This document shows, piece after piece, positions 9,001 through 16,426 of a DNA stretch of 29,189 nt. The notes beneath the pieces are model-generated. The model saw only the letters and a program-made list of their open reading frames with translations, was not told the origin of the DNA and made no database searches. Every line of letters starts with the position of its first letter. The stretch's first letter is position 1. A program made the position numbers and the translations under genes. Source of the DNA: Sphacelaria rigidula (lineage: Eukaryota > Phaeophyceae > Sphacelariales); contig CAXNAA020000086.1 in assembly GCA_964200075.2 (NCBI GenBank), forward strand, positions 1 to 29,189, read 5' to 3'.

Positions 9001-9244
9001 TCCGAGAAGCACTTTCAGTGCTACCGTTGCTGCCAGTCAAGGTCGGGGTGCTCGCCATCGTACTACCGTACGATCGAATGGCACGAGGTGGTAGAGTGCA
9101 GTCTGACGCCGTTGCCGATCCCGCTGCGGCGGGATGAATGGAGTAGCCACCGAGACCATAGCAAGCAGCACCACCAGCACCATCGCCAAGGCCATATCCA
9201 CCTGTTTGCTGCTGCGGCTGCTCCTCGTCACCTTGCCGCACCAT
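1..9244 (-). CDS. Membrane-anchored tyrosinase-like type-3 copper protein, multi-exon gene (3' end leaves the window)
   Basis: Type-3 copper proteins of this kind oxidise phenols or bind dioxygen; the substrate here is unknown. Exons 9244-8690, 6700-6382, 5740-5466, 4697-4546, 4330-4138, 3327-3190, 2235-1981, 1600-1493 and 1018-760 join in phase (intron phases 0,1,0,2,0,0,0,0,1) to give about 751 residues without a stop. Candidate copper ligands are His380, His390 and His399 (CuA, the last two spaced H-x8-H) and His546, His550 (H-x3-H) and His710 in DPIFWVLH (CuB). A basic-flanked hydrophobic segment near residues 109-126 suggests a type II membrane protein with the copper domain outside the cytosol or in a lumen. 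N-x-S/T sequons at 338, 465 and 729 fit this. The HB2-HB3 gap of 159 residues is far longer than the 20-30 usual in bacterial or fungal tyrosinases. I recall it as typical of stramenopile homologues. Family assignment is firm; activity is inference. Confidence 0.93.
150..620 (+). repeat. Dispersed repeat A, copy 1 (in intron 9)
   Basis: This matches about 12075-12520 in direct orientation, with small indels. Shared blocks include GGATCTGAAGATA, ATCCGCTCCACATTC, TCATCGGGGGTCCTGC, AGCCTGTCCCGAT and a tail near CGAGCTCTATCGTAGAGTAG. A purine-rich G-run insertion (492-543) is present only in this copy. The two copies are clearly diverged and so are old. Confidence 0.8.
492..543 (+). other. Purine tract with many G-runs
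   Basis: This 52-base G/A stretch has at least six GGG runs and could form a quadruplex or triplex. It is absent from the related copy near 12.4 kb, so it is a local expansion within repeat A. Confidence 0.6.
760..1018 (-). CDS. Tyrosinase-like gene exon 9: HB3 ligand
   Basis: Residues 666-751 plus one base of codon 752, with acceptor CACAG and donor GTGAGT. GASPMDPIFWVLHPMFEKA carries His710 in the D-P-x-F-x3-H motif. Glu714 stands where many tyrosinases have Asp. The downstream FEWVDGTCSGSGYYDELPFT matches the end of the copper domain as I recall it in algal homologues. Confidence 0.95.
1493..1600 (-). CDS. Tyrosinase-like gene exon 8
   Basis: A 36-codon exon, residues 630-665 (from VYSYVEFFMEAAI to YPYGFMQ), part of the HB2-HB3 insert. 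Its acceptor is ACAG. The 3' end has no usable GT: the next GT gives the wrong phase and the frame stops at TGA soon after. The only phase 0 junction to exon 9 uses CAG followed by GCGAGC, a GC donor. Confidence 0.88.
1981..2235 (-). CDS. Tyrosinase-like gene exon 7: CuB HB1/HB2 and Cys-rich insert
   Basis: An 85-codon phase 0-0 exon, residues 545-629, with acceptor ATCAG and donor GAG followed by GTACGT. VHGDLHGLLGG gives His546 and His550 in the canonical H-x3-H. The insert that follows has a hydrophobic helix (LGLLSFVLEYL) and a Cys cluster, Cys602, 606, 614, 616 and 618, next to His619. These probably form disulfides if the domain is extracytosolic. A metal site is a less likely alternative. 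Confidence 0.95.
2612..2690 (+). repeat. Dispersed repeat copy (partner at 28034-28110)
   Basis: CGACCTTCCTCTCGTGTG, CTGATGCGCCC and GGTGTAGAC match 28034-28110 in the same order and direction with modest divergence. Confidence 0.65.
2796..2829 (+). other. G-run block, quadruplex-capable
   Basis: Four or more runs of three to nine G separated by AA, A or AT fall within 34 bases, enough for an intramolecular G-quadruplex on the plus strand. In the tyrosinase pre-mRNA this stretch is C-rich. Confidence 0.55.
3190..3327 (-). CDS. Tyrosinase-like gene exon 6
   Basis: A 46-codon phase 0-0 exon, residues 499-544, with acceptor CAG and donor AAG followed by GTGAGG. It contains SYCGLTSHATFATAE and ends in a Cys-containing helix (WETCMETK) that leads straight into the CuB HB1-HB2 motif of exon 7. 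Other open frames here lack this continuity. Confidence 0.92.
3328..4137 (-). other. Tyrosinase-like gene intron 5 (810 nt)
   Basis: A GTAAAC...CAG intron. The only structure I see is the ACGT-rich hairpin region at 3655-3760. Confidence 0.75.
3655..3760. promoter_or_regulatory. ACGT-core cluster with a hairpin
   Basis: About eight ACGT cores fall within 106 bases, including the palindrome CACGTG. At 3683-3727 two arms of about 20 bases (ACGTTCACGTCATGTTTCGG and its near-complement) form an imperfect hairpin around CCAAA. ACGT is the core bound by bZIP-type factors. Whether this intronic cluster is regulatory or the remnant of a repeat cannot be told. Confidence 0.35.
4138..4330 (-). CDS. 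Tyrosinase-like gene exon 5
   Basis: One base completes Lys434, then residues 435-498 follow. The acceptor TGCAG at 4335-4331 matches the phase 2 end of exon 4 exactly. The FDDDWFG and VEGRF motifs follow the CuA WD motif, as in homologues. A sequon lies at Asn465. The donor is CAG followed by GTAAAC. Confidence 0.94.
4546..4697 (-). CDS. Tyrosinase-like gene exon 4: CuA core
   Basis: The exon encodes residues 384-433 and two bases of Lys434. It contains CYHDGMQFLTSH, giving His390 (HA2) and His399 (HA3), followed by LPIWDF, the counterpart of the tyrosinase LPYWDW motif. Cys388 sits two residues before HA2, the position of the thioether-forming Cys in plant and fungal enzymes. The donor is GTGAGG. 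An apparent TGA lies directly across the splice site and is avoided by splicing. Confidence 0.95.
5266..5331 (+). repeat. Dispersed repeat copy (partner at 16938-17003)
   Basis: A G-run followed by GGCGTACTCATTTGTT, a TTGC-TTAGT segment and ATTGACCACG closely matches 16938-17003 in direct orientation. The copy is cut by the N gap, so its 3' end is unknown. Confidence 0.75.
5332..5341. other. Assembly gap (10 N)
   Basis: Ten undetermined bases follow directly after a dispersed repeat copy and lie next to long G-runs. This suggests an assembly or sequencing break caused by repeats or G-rich sequence. Confidence 0.99.
5466..5740 (-). CDS. Tyrosinase-like gene exon 3: HA1 ligand
   Basis: The exon completes Gly292 and encodes residues 293-383. 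The acceptor is CAG at 5743-5741 and the donor is AAG followed by GTATGT. The first third (TLYVLVVDQLG) ends the beta-rich domain. NLTDEDREAFFSAME is the helical lead-in seen in algal tyrosinase-like proteins. AYHDSK at the end supplies His380, the candidate HA1 ligand. A sequon lies at Asn338. Confidence 0.94.
5741..6381 (-). other. Tyrosinase-like gene intron 2 (641 nt)
   Basis: A GTGCGT...CAG intron. Its 3' part, read on the minus strand, is C-rich opposite the purine tract at 5786-5812 and could serve as the polypyrimidine tract. It also contains the tRNA-like sequence at 6050-6157 on the plus strand. Confidence 0.7.
6050..6157 (+). repeat. tRNA-like / SINE-like sequence
   Basis: A perfect RNA polymerase III B-box-like motif, GGTTCGACTCC, lies at about 6136-6146. 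A loose A-box-like TGGAATGGTCCGA starts near 6062, some 75 bases upstream. I could not fold a full cloverleaf with a matching acceptor stem. It is better read as a tRNA-derived SINE or pseudo-tRNA than as a functional tRNA gene. Confidence 0.35.
6382..6700 (-). CDS. Tyrosinase-like gene exon 2: probable beta-rich N-terminal domain
   Basis: The exon encodes residues 186-291 plus the first base of codon 292. The acceptor CAG at 6703-6701 restores phase 0 with exon 1, and the donor is GTGCGT. The peptide has alternating hydrophobic residues (RVALTLYDLEMVL, then TTLTVTSSSS and KFQWRM), suggesting a small beta-sandwich. With the start of exon 3 it precedes the copper domain. The plus strand shows a longer open frame across this exon (6268-7023), but its composition is that of an antisense shadow. 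Confidence 0.88.
6701..8689 (-). other. Tyrosinase-like gene intron 1 (1989 nt)
   Basis: The intron begins GTGCGA and ends CAG after a pyrimidine-rich tract (6704-6740, read on the minus strand). I see no exon with a recognisable product inside it. Open frames on both strands are scattered and lack family resemblance. A weak 27-base tandem duplication sits at about 7400-7452. Confidence 0.6.
8690..9244 (-). CDS. Tyrosinase-like gene exon 1: cytoplasmic tail and signal anchor
   Basis: This exon encodes residues 1-185. The ATG at 9244-9242 has A at -3 and G at +4, a good context. Residues 1-105 are rich in Gly, Ser, Ala and Gln, with two YGLG-like stretches, and look disordered. Residues 109-126 form an 18-residue hydrophobic helix preceded by Arg-Arg, so the tail is predicted to be cytosolic. 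A Gly/Asp-rich stem follows. The exon ends in AAG before the donor GTGCGA. An alternative donor GTTAGC lies 15 bases earlier, also phase 0. No homologue of the tail is recognised, so linkage to exon 2 across a 1989 nt intron rests on strand, phase and sensible topology. Confidence 0.72.
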
Positions 9245-11297
9245 CCTCACCACCCCGTGAAGTGAACACTTGGCGTTTCTCGAAGGTGAGTGAAACCTCG
9301 GGTCTAGACCGAGTGTTTTTCCAAAACTGGAACACGAGTCGGCCAGCGTCTGCCCCAGGACTGCTGCGACTCTGCTACTATTGCAGTGAGGTTTTGGTAT
9401 TCGGGTCTCTTGAACTGCCAGTGGGAGGTGTTCACTGGACCACCGAGGTAGCCTGCGAGGGGTAGCAGCGAAGAGGGATACGGAGCGAGTGTGTCGAGAG
9501 GGGCTGGATCAGGGGCGCTAGAACATCTGATTCCAGACGCAGGCTCGCTTTCGCTGTCCATCACGTCTAGACAGAAAGCACGGCACGTGCTCCGAATCCT
9601 CACTTATGTCACTTCACTTGTTCCTATCGAGAGCTGGTGACAGTCAGTACTTTACTACTGTTCCCCTGCCTACATACAGAATTCCGGTGACGTGCAGAGT
9701 GCAGGGTAGACCCGAAATATCCAGTGCAACCGTGAAGCACTACTTTTTTTTGCGGCGAAACACGGTCAGTAAAGAGTGCTGGGTTGAACAATGCGTCATG
9801 CGACAGAATCGTGACCTATTTGGGGCTTTGGAGCTTTGAAACTTTGGTGTTGTCATCGTGGGAAAACATTTCTACATACCTGTGAACCACCACAAGTGAT
9901 GCATGTTCATGGTCCACGGCAGGGCCATCATGAACGTAGGAAAATTGTGACCAAGCTGCAGCGATGTGCCCTTCCTTATGTTTGTGTCGCAACGATCATG
10001 TTGAATCACCTACACACTGTGTCATCTCCAAAGGTGCAAGAATACACAGGTGGTCATTTTCCGTCCGCGAGACTTTGGAAGATCCGATCTCGATTTCGAT
10101 TATCTCGCGATCTCGGTATCTTTTCCTTGAGCGTACGCAGCCTCAGGGATACAATGCCGTGCCTAGGTTCCCCCAGATGCTCATGCGTTCACGTGTTTTT
10201 TCTGTACGCAGGCTATGCATGAGACATAATTGTTCTGTCTCTCGGAGGCCCCTCTACTTGTCGAGAGATCAGGGATATCGGGTTCGGGAAACAAATATGC
10301 CCACTGGTGGAGATTATGGGCATTCAAAAATATAATGTTCAAGACTGGACGACTGGACGGAATAGACACAACGCTAGCAGCATACTGTTTCGCGATCGTA
10401 TCATTCATGTGTCACCCATTTCTACAGAGACCACTCTTCTTTTCGGTATGTTGTAGCTCACGGGAAAGCCAGTTCGTCCGCGCGGGACGTGCTGAGCTAG
10501 ACTGCACGCTATCTGGTTCTCGCAACTTGAGTGCCCTGATTTGTTGCAGAGTACAGTACTGTGCAGCAAAGACACCAGTACAGTTTTCGTATGTATATTG
10601 GCGAGCCCACATGCATGGCGCCGTATTCCGGCGAAAATCGGACCGGAATCGCCGAAATAGGCTGTTTGAGGGGGAAAAAATCACACCATGAGAAGCGGCA
10701 GAAGACGTAGCTTTGGGTAGCGGAGCTGTAATAGAGCTAAAGGACTTGCTATGGAAAAGAGTGCATATAAAGTCGCGACAAGAGTACAGTAGACAGCTGA
10801 GTGAGGTGGGACAACAGGAAATTTTTCGGGGCGATACTCGTACACGGGGAGACCCCAACAACGGTATCTTCTGTGGTCTCCTCAAACGGTAACCGAACGG
10901 TATTGTTTTTTTTTTGTCACAAAAAATGAATAAATGTGTATGATGATTGATTGATAATAGTGATGCGACATTCGACCGGGTTCAAAATCTCGACGACTTG
11001 GCACCTCCTGCTGCTGCTGCTACTGCTGAAAGCTTTGAATAATCCGTGGAAATCTACTGTATAGTACTGTGTGATGGTAAATACACTCCGGAGTAATAAG
11101 TTTTAAGAACGTTTTGGGCACATGTGTATAGTATTATCGTTCTTTGTCATCATATCTATATACATACGAGCTGCGGGCCAGCCAACGCAGTGCGTAGTTT
11201 TCTCGCTCAGGCTACGGACATCGTGAAATTAGGAGTTGGACGCGGGAATTTTGACAACAGCTCATTACAGATAAGAAGAGGTGTCCAAGTCGACTCC
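9245..11297. other. 5' flank of the tyrosinase-like gene and unannotated DNA
   Basis: The gene's untranslated leader and promoter should lie in the first few hundred bases above 9244. I cannot place a TATA box or start site with confidence. Beyond that I see only scattered short frames, a small inverted repeat near 9900-9940, ATTCCGG/CCGGAAT arms near 10627-10650 and a (CTG)n-like run near 11006-11028. Confidence 0.5.
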
Positions 11298-11463
11298 CGG
11301 TATCCTGGTTTATTCGCTGGCTCTGAATTGTGTACTATTTATTTGTTGAAGTGAAAGTGATCGCGATTCATAGGAGGACCTGACCAGCCGGTCTCATCAT
11401 CTGATGAATTGCCATCACTTTCACTTGAAATAATACAATAAGACAAACCAGGATACTGTACCG
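11298..11463. repeat. Imperfect inverted repeat (hairpin)
   Basis: CGGTATCCTGGTTT...GAAGTGAAAGTGAT (11298-11363) is mirrored by ATCACTTTCACTTGAA...AAACCAGGATACTG (11414-11459). The arms are about 55-65 bases and the spacer about 50 bases. This may be a degraded foldback element. Confidence 0.65.
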
Positions 11464-11654
11464 AGAGAGCAGAATATGACGAGAGCATCAAAGAAAAAAA
11501 TAGAATGAAGCTATGGGGATTTGAAAATTCAGCAAAACCAAGATAACGAAGTCCAGCAAAAAAACGAGACTCTGCAGCTGCTCCCATGATGTATCATTAT
11601 TATTCCTTCGGGTGCAGAGGATCTTCGTGAAATTTCAGCTCAAGAGTCGTTGAA

Positions 11655-11770
11655 TTGGCCCGTGTGCACAACGTTTTGCGTGACGCTGCTGCACCCCTAT
11701 GATTCAAGTGATAGCAGACTCCAATTATGGAGGTCATGAGTTCGAATCCCGACAGATGTCTCTTTTTTTT
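11655..11770 (+). repeat. tRNA-derived SINE-like sequence with a pol III terminator
   Basis: A B-box-like GAGTTCGAATCCC at about 11738-11750 lies shortly before an eight-T run (11763-11770). A possible A-box-like TGGCCCGTGTG sits near 11657. CTCC/GGAG arms around 11719-11733 resemble an anticodon stem. No matching acceptor stem was found, so a working tRNA is unlikely. Confidence 0.35.
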
Positions 11771-12074
11771 CATCCGTCGTGAAGGTCATGTATTATGAGG
11801 TACATTTTTTCATTCATTTCTTCACTCAGCGGCGGTGCCGTGTGTTACCAGGTTGGTCTGCACTTTATCGTGATAATATGCTTACATCGGGTTCATTTGG
11901 CAAAATGGGAAAGCTGTAGTGTGGACAACGTTTGGCCGCTTCTAAGCTGGCCCAGCTCATATGCAGCTTCGTGTGCCAGACTGCGTATATACAACAGTAG
12001 TGGGCGGTCTACAGCAGTAGTAGCTGTTTTATGTGGCATTTTGTGATTTTTCGTCACTGGCGATTTCCTTGGGC

Positions 12075-12520
12075 TCTTTTCTCTTGCCAACACTTATGAC
12101 ATTGGGGATCTGAAGATATTTGTATCCGCTCCACATTCCAAGGGAAAAAAATCATGTGTACTCAATATTGAGTGACCTACGGGCTGACCGGTCATCGGGG
12201 GTCCTGCCACGTTTCAGCCCAGATGCTTACTCTTCGGTATTTTCGGTCAATCAAGCCTGTCCCGATCATATTTGTGAAAAAAAATACAGTTTTATTTTTT
12301 TAATTATACCTACTCATTATACACTAGAGCCGAAAAATTATATTTCCCGTTCAATAACACCCTCCTGATAAACGGGGTATTTACTCGTATCGCCTGATAA
12401 TACCAACTAACATTGATTCGGTCAGTGTGTTTCGAGGACGATCTGTTTATTGTACTAGAATCTACCGACGCTAGCAATTTCGAGTTTTATCGAAGAGTAG
12501 CACGCGAGGAAAACCCCAAA
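12075..12520 (+). repeat. Dispersed repeat A, copy 2
   Basis: The partner of 150-620, in the same orientation. Similarity starts near CTCTTGCCA and runs to about GAAGAGTAGCACGCGAG. It lies just upstream of the 12581-12798 paired elements but ends before them. Confidence 0.8.
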
Positions 12521-12580
12521 ACACCCCAGAAAAGTTAGACCGCACCCACTACTGTGCGGTGTGCCACGAAAAATATCCTC

Positions 12581-12798
12581 AACCCTTGGACCGCGATGCG
12601 GGTAGTCCATCTGGTTCATGCCCACTGTTTTCAAGTGAACTTGATGCCGATTCAACAGATGATGACGTACTCTCGCAGTATAAGGGTTAATAATCCTTTG
12701 ACCGCGAGAGAAGGTCACCCGCTGAATCGGCATCAATATCATTCACTTGAAAAATTATGCGTCATCCAGATGGACTACCCGCACTGCGGTCTAATGCA
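12581..12798. mobile_element. Two head-to-head copies of a short terminal-inverted-repeat element
   Basis: Unit 1 (12581-12688) starts AACCCTTGGACCGCG and ends TATAAGGGTT. Unit 2 (about 12692-12798) is its inverted copy, starting AATCCTTTGACCGCGAG and ending GCGGTCTAATG. They share an inner block GATGCCGATTCA / TGAATCGGCATC and the outer GGGTAGTCCATCTGG. Together they form a nearly spacerless palindrome of about 218 bases. No coding capacity is visible. Confidence 0.75.
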
Positions 12799-13177
12799 TC
12801 GATACCCACTCGTACGGAACTGCCAAGTTTGGGGGCGATCTCAGTTTTTTTACGACAGATATAAGGGAAATCGTCACGAGGCTCCCCGGTGGGTCTTTCG
12901 TGCGTCACCAATGAATGGAAAAAGACGGTGCCGCAGAACCCAAATCACCGAAACACCAGGTTTCGGGAATACTTCGGTCTCGTGCTAATCGTTTGCAAGT
13001 CTGTTTCCTCCGTTAGATTCCTGAGCTAATGGCGGTTACTACGATTTGAAGCGTGTTATAGTGAAGATTGGGTGGAAATTGGGCTTGGAATTAATTCGTG
13101 TTTTCAATCTCAGAAAAAATTGAAGGGCACTGATTGGTCGAGGTACATTTTCGTCCTTAGCCCCACCACTATGGCCT

Positions 13178-13288
13178 TAAACCTTAGACGGCGAGAGTAG
13201 GTCACCTGTTGATTCGGCATCAAGCCCACTTGAGAAAGTATGCGCGTGATCCAGATCGACTACCCTCCTCGCGGTCTAAGGGTTGAAC
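13178..13288 (+). mobile_element. Third copy of the about 110 bp inverted-repeat element
   Basis: This copy has its own terminal inverted repeats, AACCTTAGACGGCGAG at the left and CTCGCGGTCTAAGGGTT at the right. It shares the internal ATTCGGCATCAA and GATCCAGATCGACTACCC blocks with unit 2 at 12692-12798. The complete ends in a single copy show that the basic unit is about 110 bp. Confidence 0.75.
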
Positions 13289-14180
13289 ACAAATCCGGCT
13301 ATGTCACTCTCTTCAGAAGTCCATGGCGATCAGTATTATTTTTTTTATGTATATGCAAACCATTCGGTAGGTATTGTGACAAAAGGTATTTGCTGATGAT
13401 AGAGTTTTGGGTGATACGCGTGAATCAGCCTTTGTTTTATATCCCAAGAGGCCTGCTGCTACTACAATTTTGGTAATTCAGTAAAGATTTCGGTCTGAGT
13501 ACTGTAGTATAGGACGTTGCGGATGAATTGTACCCCGTCGGAAATACTTGCTGTAGTACTCTCCGAAAGGATTGTAGCCCAGTTTTCCTTTATTATGTCG
13601 TACACCTAGTTTGACGTTTTGACCGAGAAAGCTATTTTCAGAAGAAAAAATAACTTCGAGTTCTTGCAACAACACATATACAAGCATAATATTATGCCGA
13701 TATCAGAGGAACGCGTTTGCTTTGGGAATAATGGTGGGGGAAACGTTTCCTCGGCCAAAAAGTCAAGCTACTCGGCCTCGGCGCACGAAGGATCGGGGAA
13801 AGGCTCTCACATCGTCATTGTTTAACCGGGCACAGGTCTCACATGACAATCATCAAGCCGAACGGCGAATGAAAGTGGATACCTCAGATGATCATCCCTG
13901 AGCCGAGAACAACAAATCCCAAACGACGATCTCTGAATGAACGGCAACGAACGGTGAAAACCTCACATGTATACGTATCACTCTCTGCATCGGGCAACAC
14001 CCTCATATGACCGCACCCTTCAACCGGACGGCAATAATAGTGGAGACTTCACGTCACCATTTCTACCAACGCCCCAAGACCTCACCTCGTCTTCGACACT
14101 AAGGAGAGGAGAACTCATCTATCGATTGATATGTGCATCATTGTTGTTGTTGTTGTTGTTGTCTTCACATTATTACGACA
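13289..14180. other. Unannotated stretch
   Basis: Apart from the doubtful remnant at 13448-13605, it holds several loosely repeated CTCACATGA-like phrases (13800-13980) and a (TTG)7 microsatellite at 14141-14161. I see no gene. Confidence 0.5.
13448..13605 (-). pseudogene. Possible terminal exon or gene remnant with a KENW motif
   Basis: On the minus strand an open segment begins after AACTAG, reads VYDIIKENWATILSES and runs about 47 codons to a TAG at 13482 or just below. A KENW helix followed by an S-rich loop and a T-E-x-E-L end weakly recalls the C-terminus of M1 aminopeptidases. A second minus-strand frame (13687-13478, 69 codons with ATG) overlaps it. The acceptor has a poor pyrimidine tract and no partner exon was found. 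Confidence 0.2.
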
Positions 14181-14541
14181 TACTCCCTCTGTCCGAAAAT
14201 ATAATTCCCATTTGGGGAAAAAATATAAGTCCCATTTGGGAATTCGGAATACAAGGTCGGTTTGTCGTTCAGAGCGTTGCAATCCGTTTTTATGCCTATT
14301 TTTTTGTCGTGCTCCCGATGGTAGTACTACTGTTGAAGAAATGGCCTAAAACAGGGAATGATTCGTTTTCATCCCCTCCCATGGATTTTTTTAGCCCCAG
14401 ACGGATTTGCCGAAGATCTGGTCAGTAAGAAAAAATACCGTGTCGTTTTCCCTCAGTTACGTGGCGAGGAAAACTTTTTTTTCAGTCGTTTTTTTTCCGT
14501 GGAATCTTGGCTACATGCAGCCACCTGTAGGCATGCACTTT

Positions 14542-14566
14542 GATATATATATATATATATATATAT
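14542..14566. repeat. (TA)n microsatellite
   Basis: Twelve or so TA units inside the Stowaway-like element. Confidence 0.95.
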
Positions 14567-14683
14567 CGTTGATCGGGAGCAAAACTACAGGTTGCCAAAA
14601 ATTGGGACCTTTAAACAAAAAGAAAGGCATGAAGGAAGAAAAAAAATGAAAAAAAGTGTTTTTCGAAAAAAACACGGTGTTCA

Positions 14684-14730
14684 AGGAGGGAATCGAACCC
14701 AGCACCTGCTCTTTCGTAGTCTAGAGCGTT
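14684..14730 (-). repeat. tRNA-like 3' half inside the MITE
   Basis: On the minus strand GGTGCTGGGTTCGATTCCC resembles a TpsiC arm, and GCTCTAGACTACGAAAGAGC upstream of it resembles an anticodon arm. No D arm or acceptor stem is seen. It is probably a tRNA-derived fragment carried by the element. Confidence 0.3.
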
Positions 14731-14780
14731 TTATTTGACATAAGGTGCAAATCGGACTAAAATTTTCGGGCAGAGGGAGT

Positions 14781-16290
14781 ATATATTTATGCTGATTGAA
14801 TCGTTGATTAGTTGATTGATTGTTCGATCTGATGGACTCGTTATATTCAAATCGTCAGCCATTCTTCAGATCCTGAACGATACAGACGATCCAGTCGACG
14901 CACTCTGAGCGCACTAAAGGTCAGACACCCTACTCGTGGGAACAATCGATGGTGTCAATGTTTCGATCCAAAAACAATCAACCAGGCTATTGCATTCGTT
15001 CTACAATATGCTCTATGGCGAGCATGTACAAAAAAGGCACCGATGCGAATCGGACGATTTTGAAGATAAGCTGCTGTAACGTCACCGAATCTTGTCGAAT
15101 CGATGGACTAGACACGGCATATTTATTGTTCGTACGAGTGACACCTCCGTCCTTTGTTCGGGGTGCAGAGGCTGTACAGTTCGCTATCCACACCAGCTCC
15201 AGTCTGTAGAAAATGGTCCAAGATCTGAAAAAAATGCATCCATCTGATTCTCACGAATGTTGTTTGTCATAGAAGCTCTGAATGTGTACCTTCTTGCGTT
15301 ATGTTTCGCTCGACGGTTGCAAAGCTTAGTTCTAAATTATACCCCTTCAGCAAGCACTAGCGCGCCTCCTCCAACCACTCCCCCACTCTCCCACTCCTCT
15401 CCTCTCGCGTACATCCTGCACTGAGTGCAGGGATGCGAAGTCAATGGTCTTACGACTACGCGGCATGCAGAATCATGGGTACCCCCCCCCCCTCACTAAA
15501 TGTTGTTCGTTTTGTACGGACGAATCCGCCCGCCGGTCCGCTTTTGTCCCTTCGCCTGAGGTTTGGGAGGCTAGTGTGTTCCTCGTAGATCCTAGACTCC
15601 CAGTTGCCCATCAAAACTCGTCGCGCATGACGGGATGGATTCGACCGTGCCACCCTCGACCCGATCACCGCTGCAGTAACAAAATCGTCATCAACACTCT
15701 CTCCCTGTCGTTCGTCTTCCACTCGCCGAGTGATACCATTACAGTAGGCTCATGCTAGCTAGGCGAAAATACGACGGTGGTGTTACTATTTGCACTATTT
15801 GACTCCGTTTCTTGCGGCAGAGTATATCGCTGCGCGCGGACGTTTCGACGAGAAACGGTCCGCGGGCAGGGCTGCTCAGAGACACGGTCATCCACGGCAG
15901 TTGTACCAGGGAGTCGCCCCCACAGACACGCTTGCCTTTTCTCACATACACCATGCATGACATGGTTTCGGATTACAGCTGGGATCACAGTTGCGTGTGA
16001 GGTTGAGAATATGTTCGAGGACCATGATCAGGTGTCAGGGCTGGTGTTGGGGCTGAGGGGAATGAGCATGACTGCGTGGGGGGAGGCTCGGTGTATCTCC
16101 TCTTTTTACGGGTGTATCGTGAGAGGATAAAAGTGTACGTGCTTTCGGCCTCATGCAAACAACTTTTGAGGTGATCGCTCTCAATGCCCGTCCCTGAAGC
16201 TGTATGCGATACTGAGAGGATCTCAAAAACAACAGGATTAGGTCAGGTTCAAATGGATCCTCGGGCAAGCGGCCTCGTGGTAGACATGGG
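14781..16290. other. Unannotated stretch
   Basis: No recognisable gene. There are short frames on both strands, a C-run at 15481-15491 and a pyrimidine-rich patch at about 15365-15412. Confidence 0.5.
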
Positions 16291-16380
16291 AAGAAAGGGG
16301 GAAAGAGAGAGAGAAGACGAATGGAGGGACGGAGAGAGACAGAGACAAAGAGAGAGACAGAGACAGACAGAAAGACAGAG
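16291..16380 (+). repeat. GA-rich (GAGACA) low-complexity tract
   Basis: Imperfect GAGA, GACAGA and GAGACA repeats run for about 90 bases. Arg/Glu-rich or Ser/Leu-rich frames across it are composition artefacts. Confidence 0.9.
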
Positions 16381-16426
16381 TTTGCATGCCATAGTCAAAA
16401 GACCATTGACCTCGCACCCCCATAAA

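Larger units (their letters stand above)
14181..14780. mobile_element. Stowaway-like MITE with TA ends (about 600 bp)
   Basis: TACTCCCTCTGTCCGAAAAT at 14181-14200 is matched at 19 of 20 positions by the reverse complement of 14761-14780. The ends are TA dinucleotides next to CTCCCTC, the typical arrangement of Tc1/mariner-derived Stowaway elements with a TA target duplication. Two CCCATTTGGG blocks (about 14207-14239) follow the left end. The interior has a (TA)n run and a reverse-strand GGTTCGATTCC. It encodes no transposase, so it is non-autonomous. Confidence 0.82.

Noticed and set aside
9245-9253. Upstream GTG start for exon 1
   Set aside because: The ATG at 9244 lies nine bases inside and has a good initiation context. 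A GTG start is not expected in a nuclear eukaryotic gene.
8932-9465. 177-codon plus-strand frame
   Set aside because: It is antisense to exon 1 and its leader. The His/Ser-rich composition mirrors the low-complexity tail.
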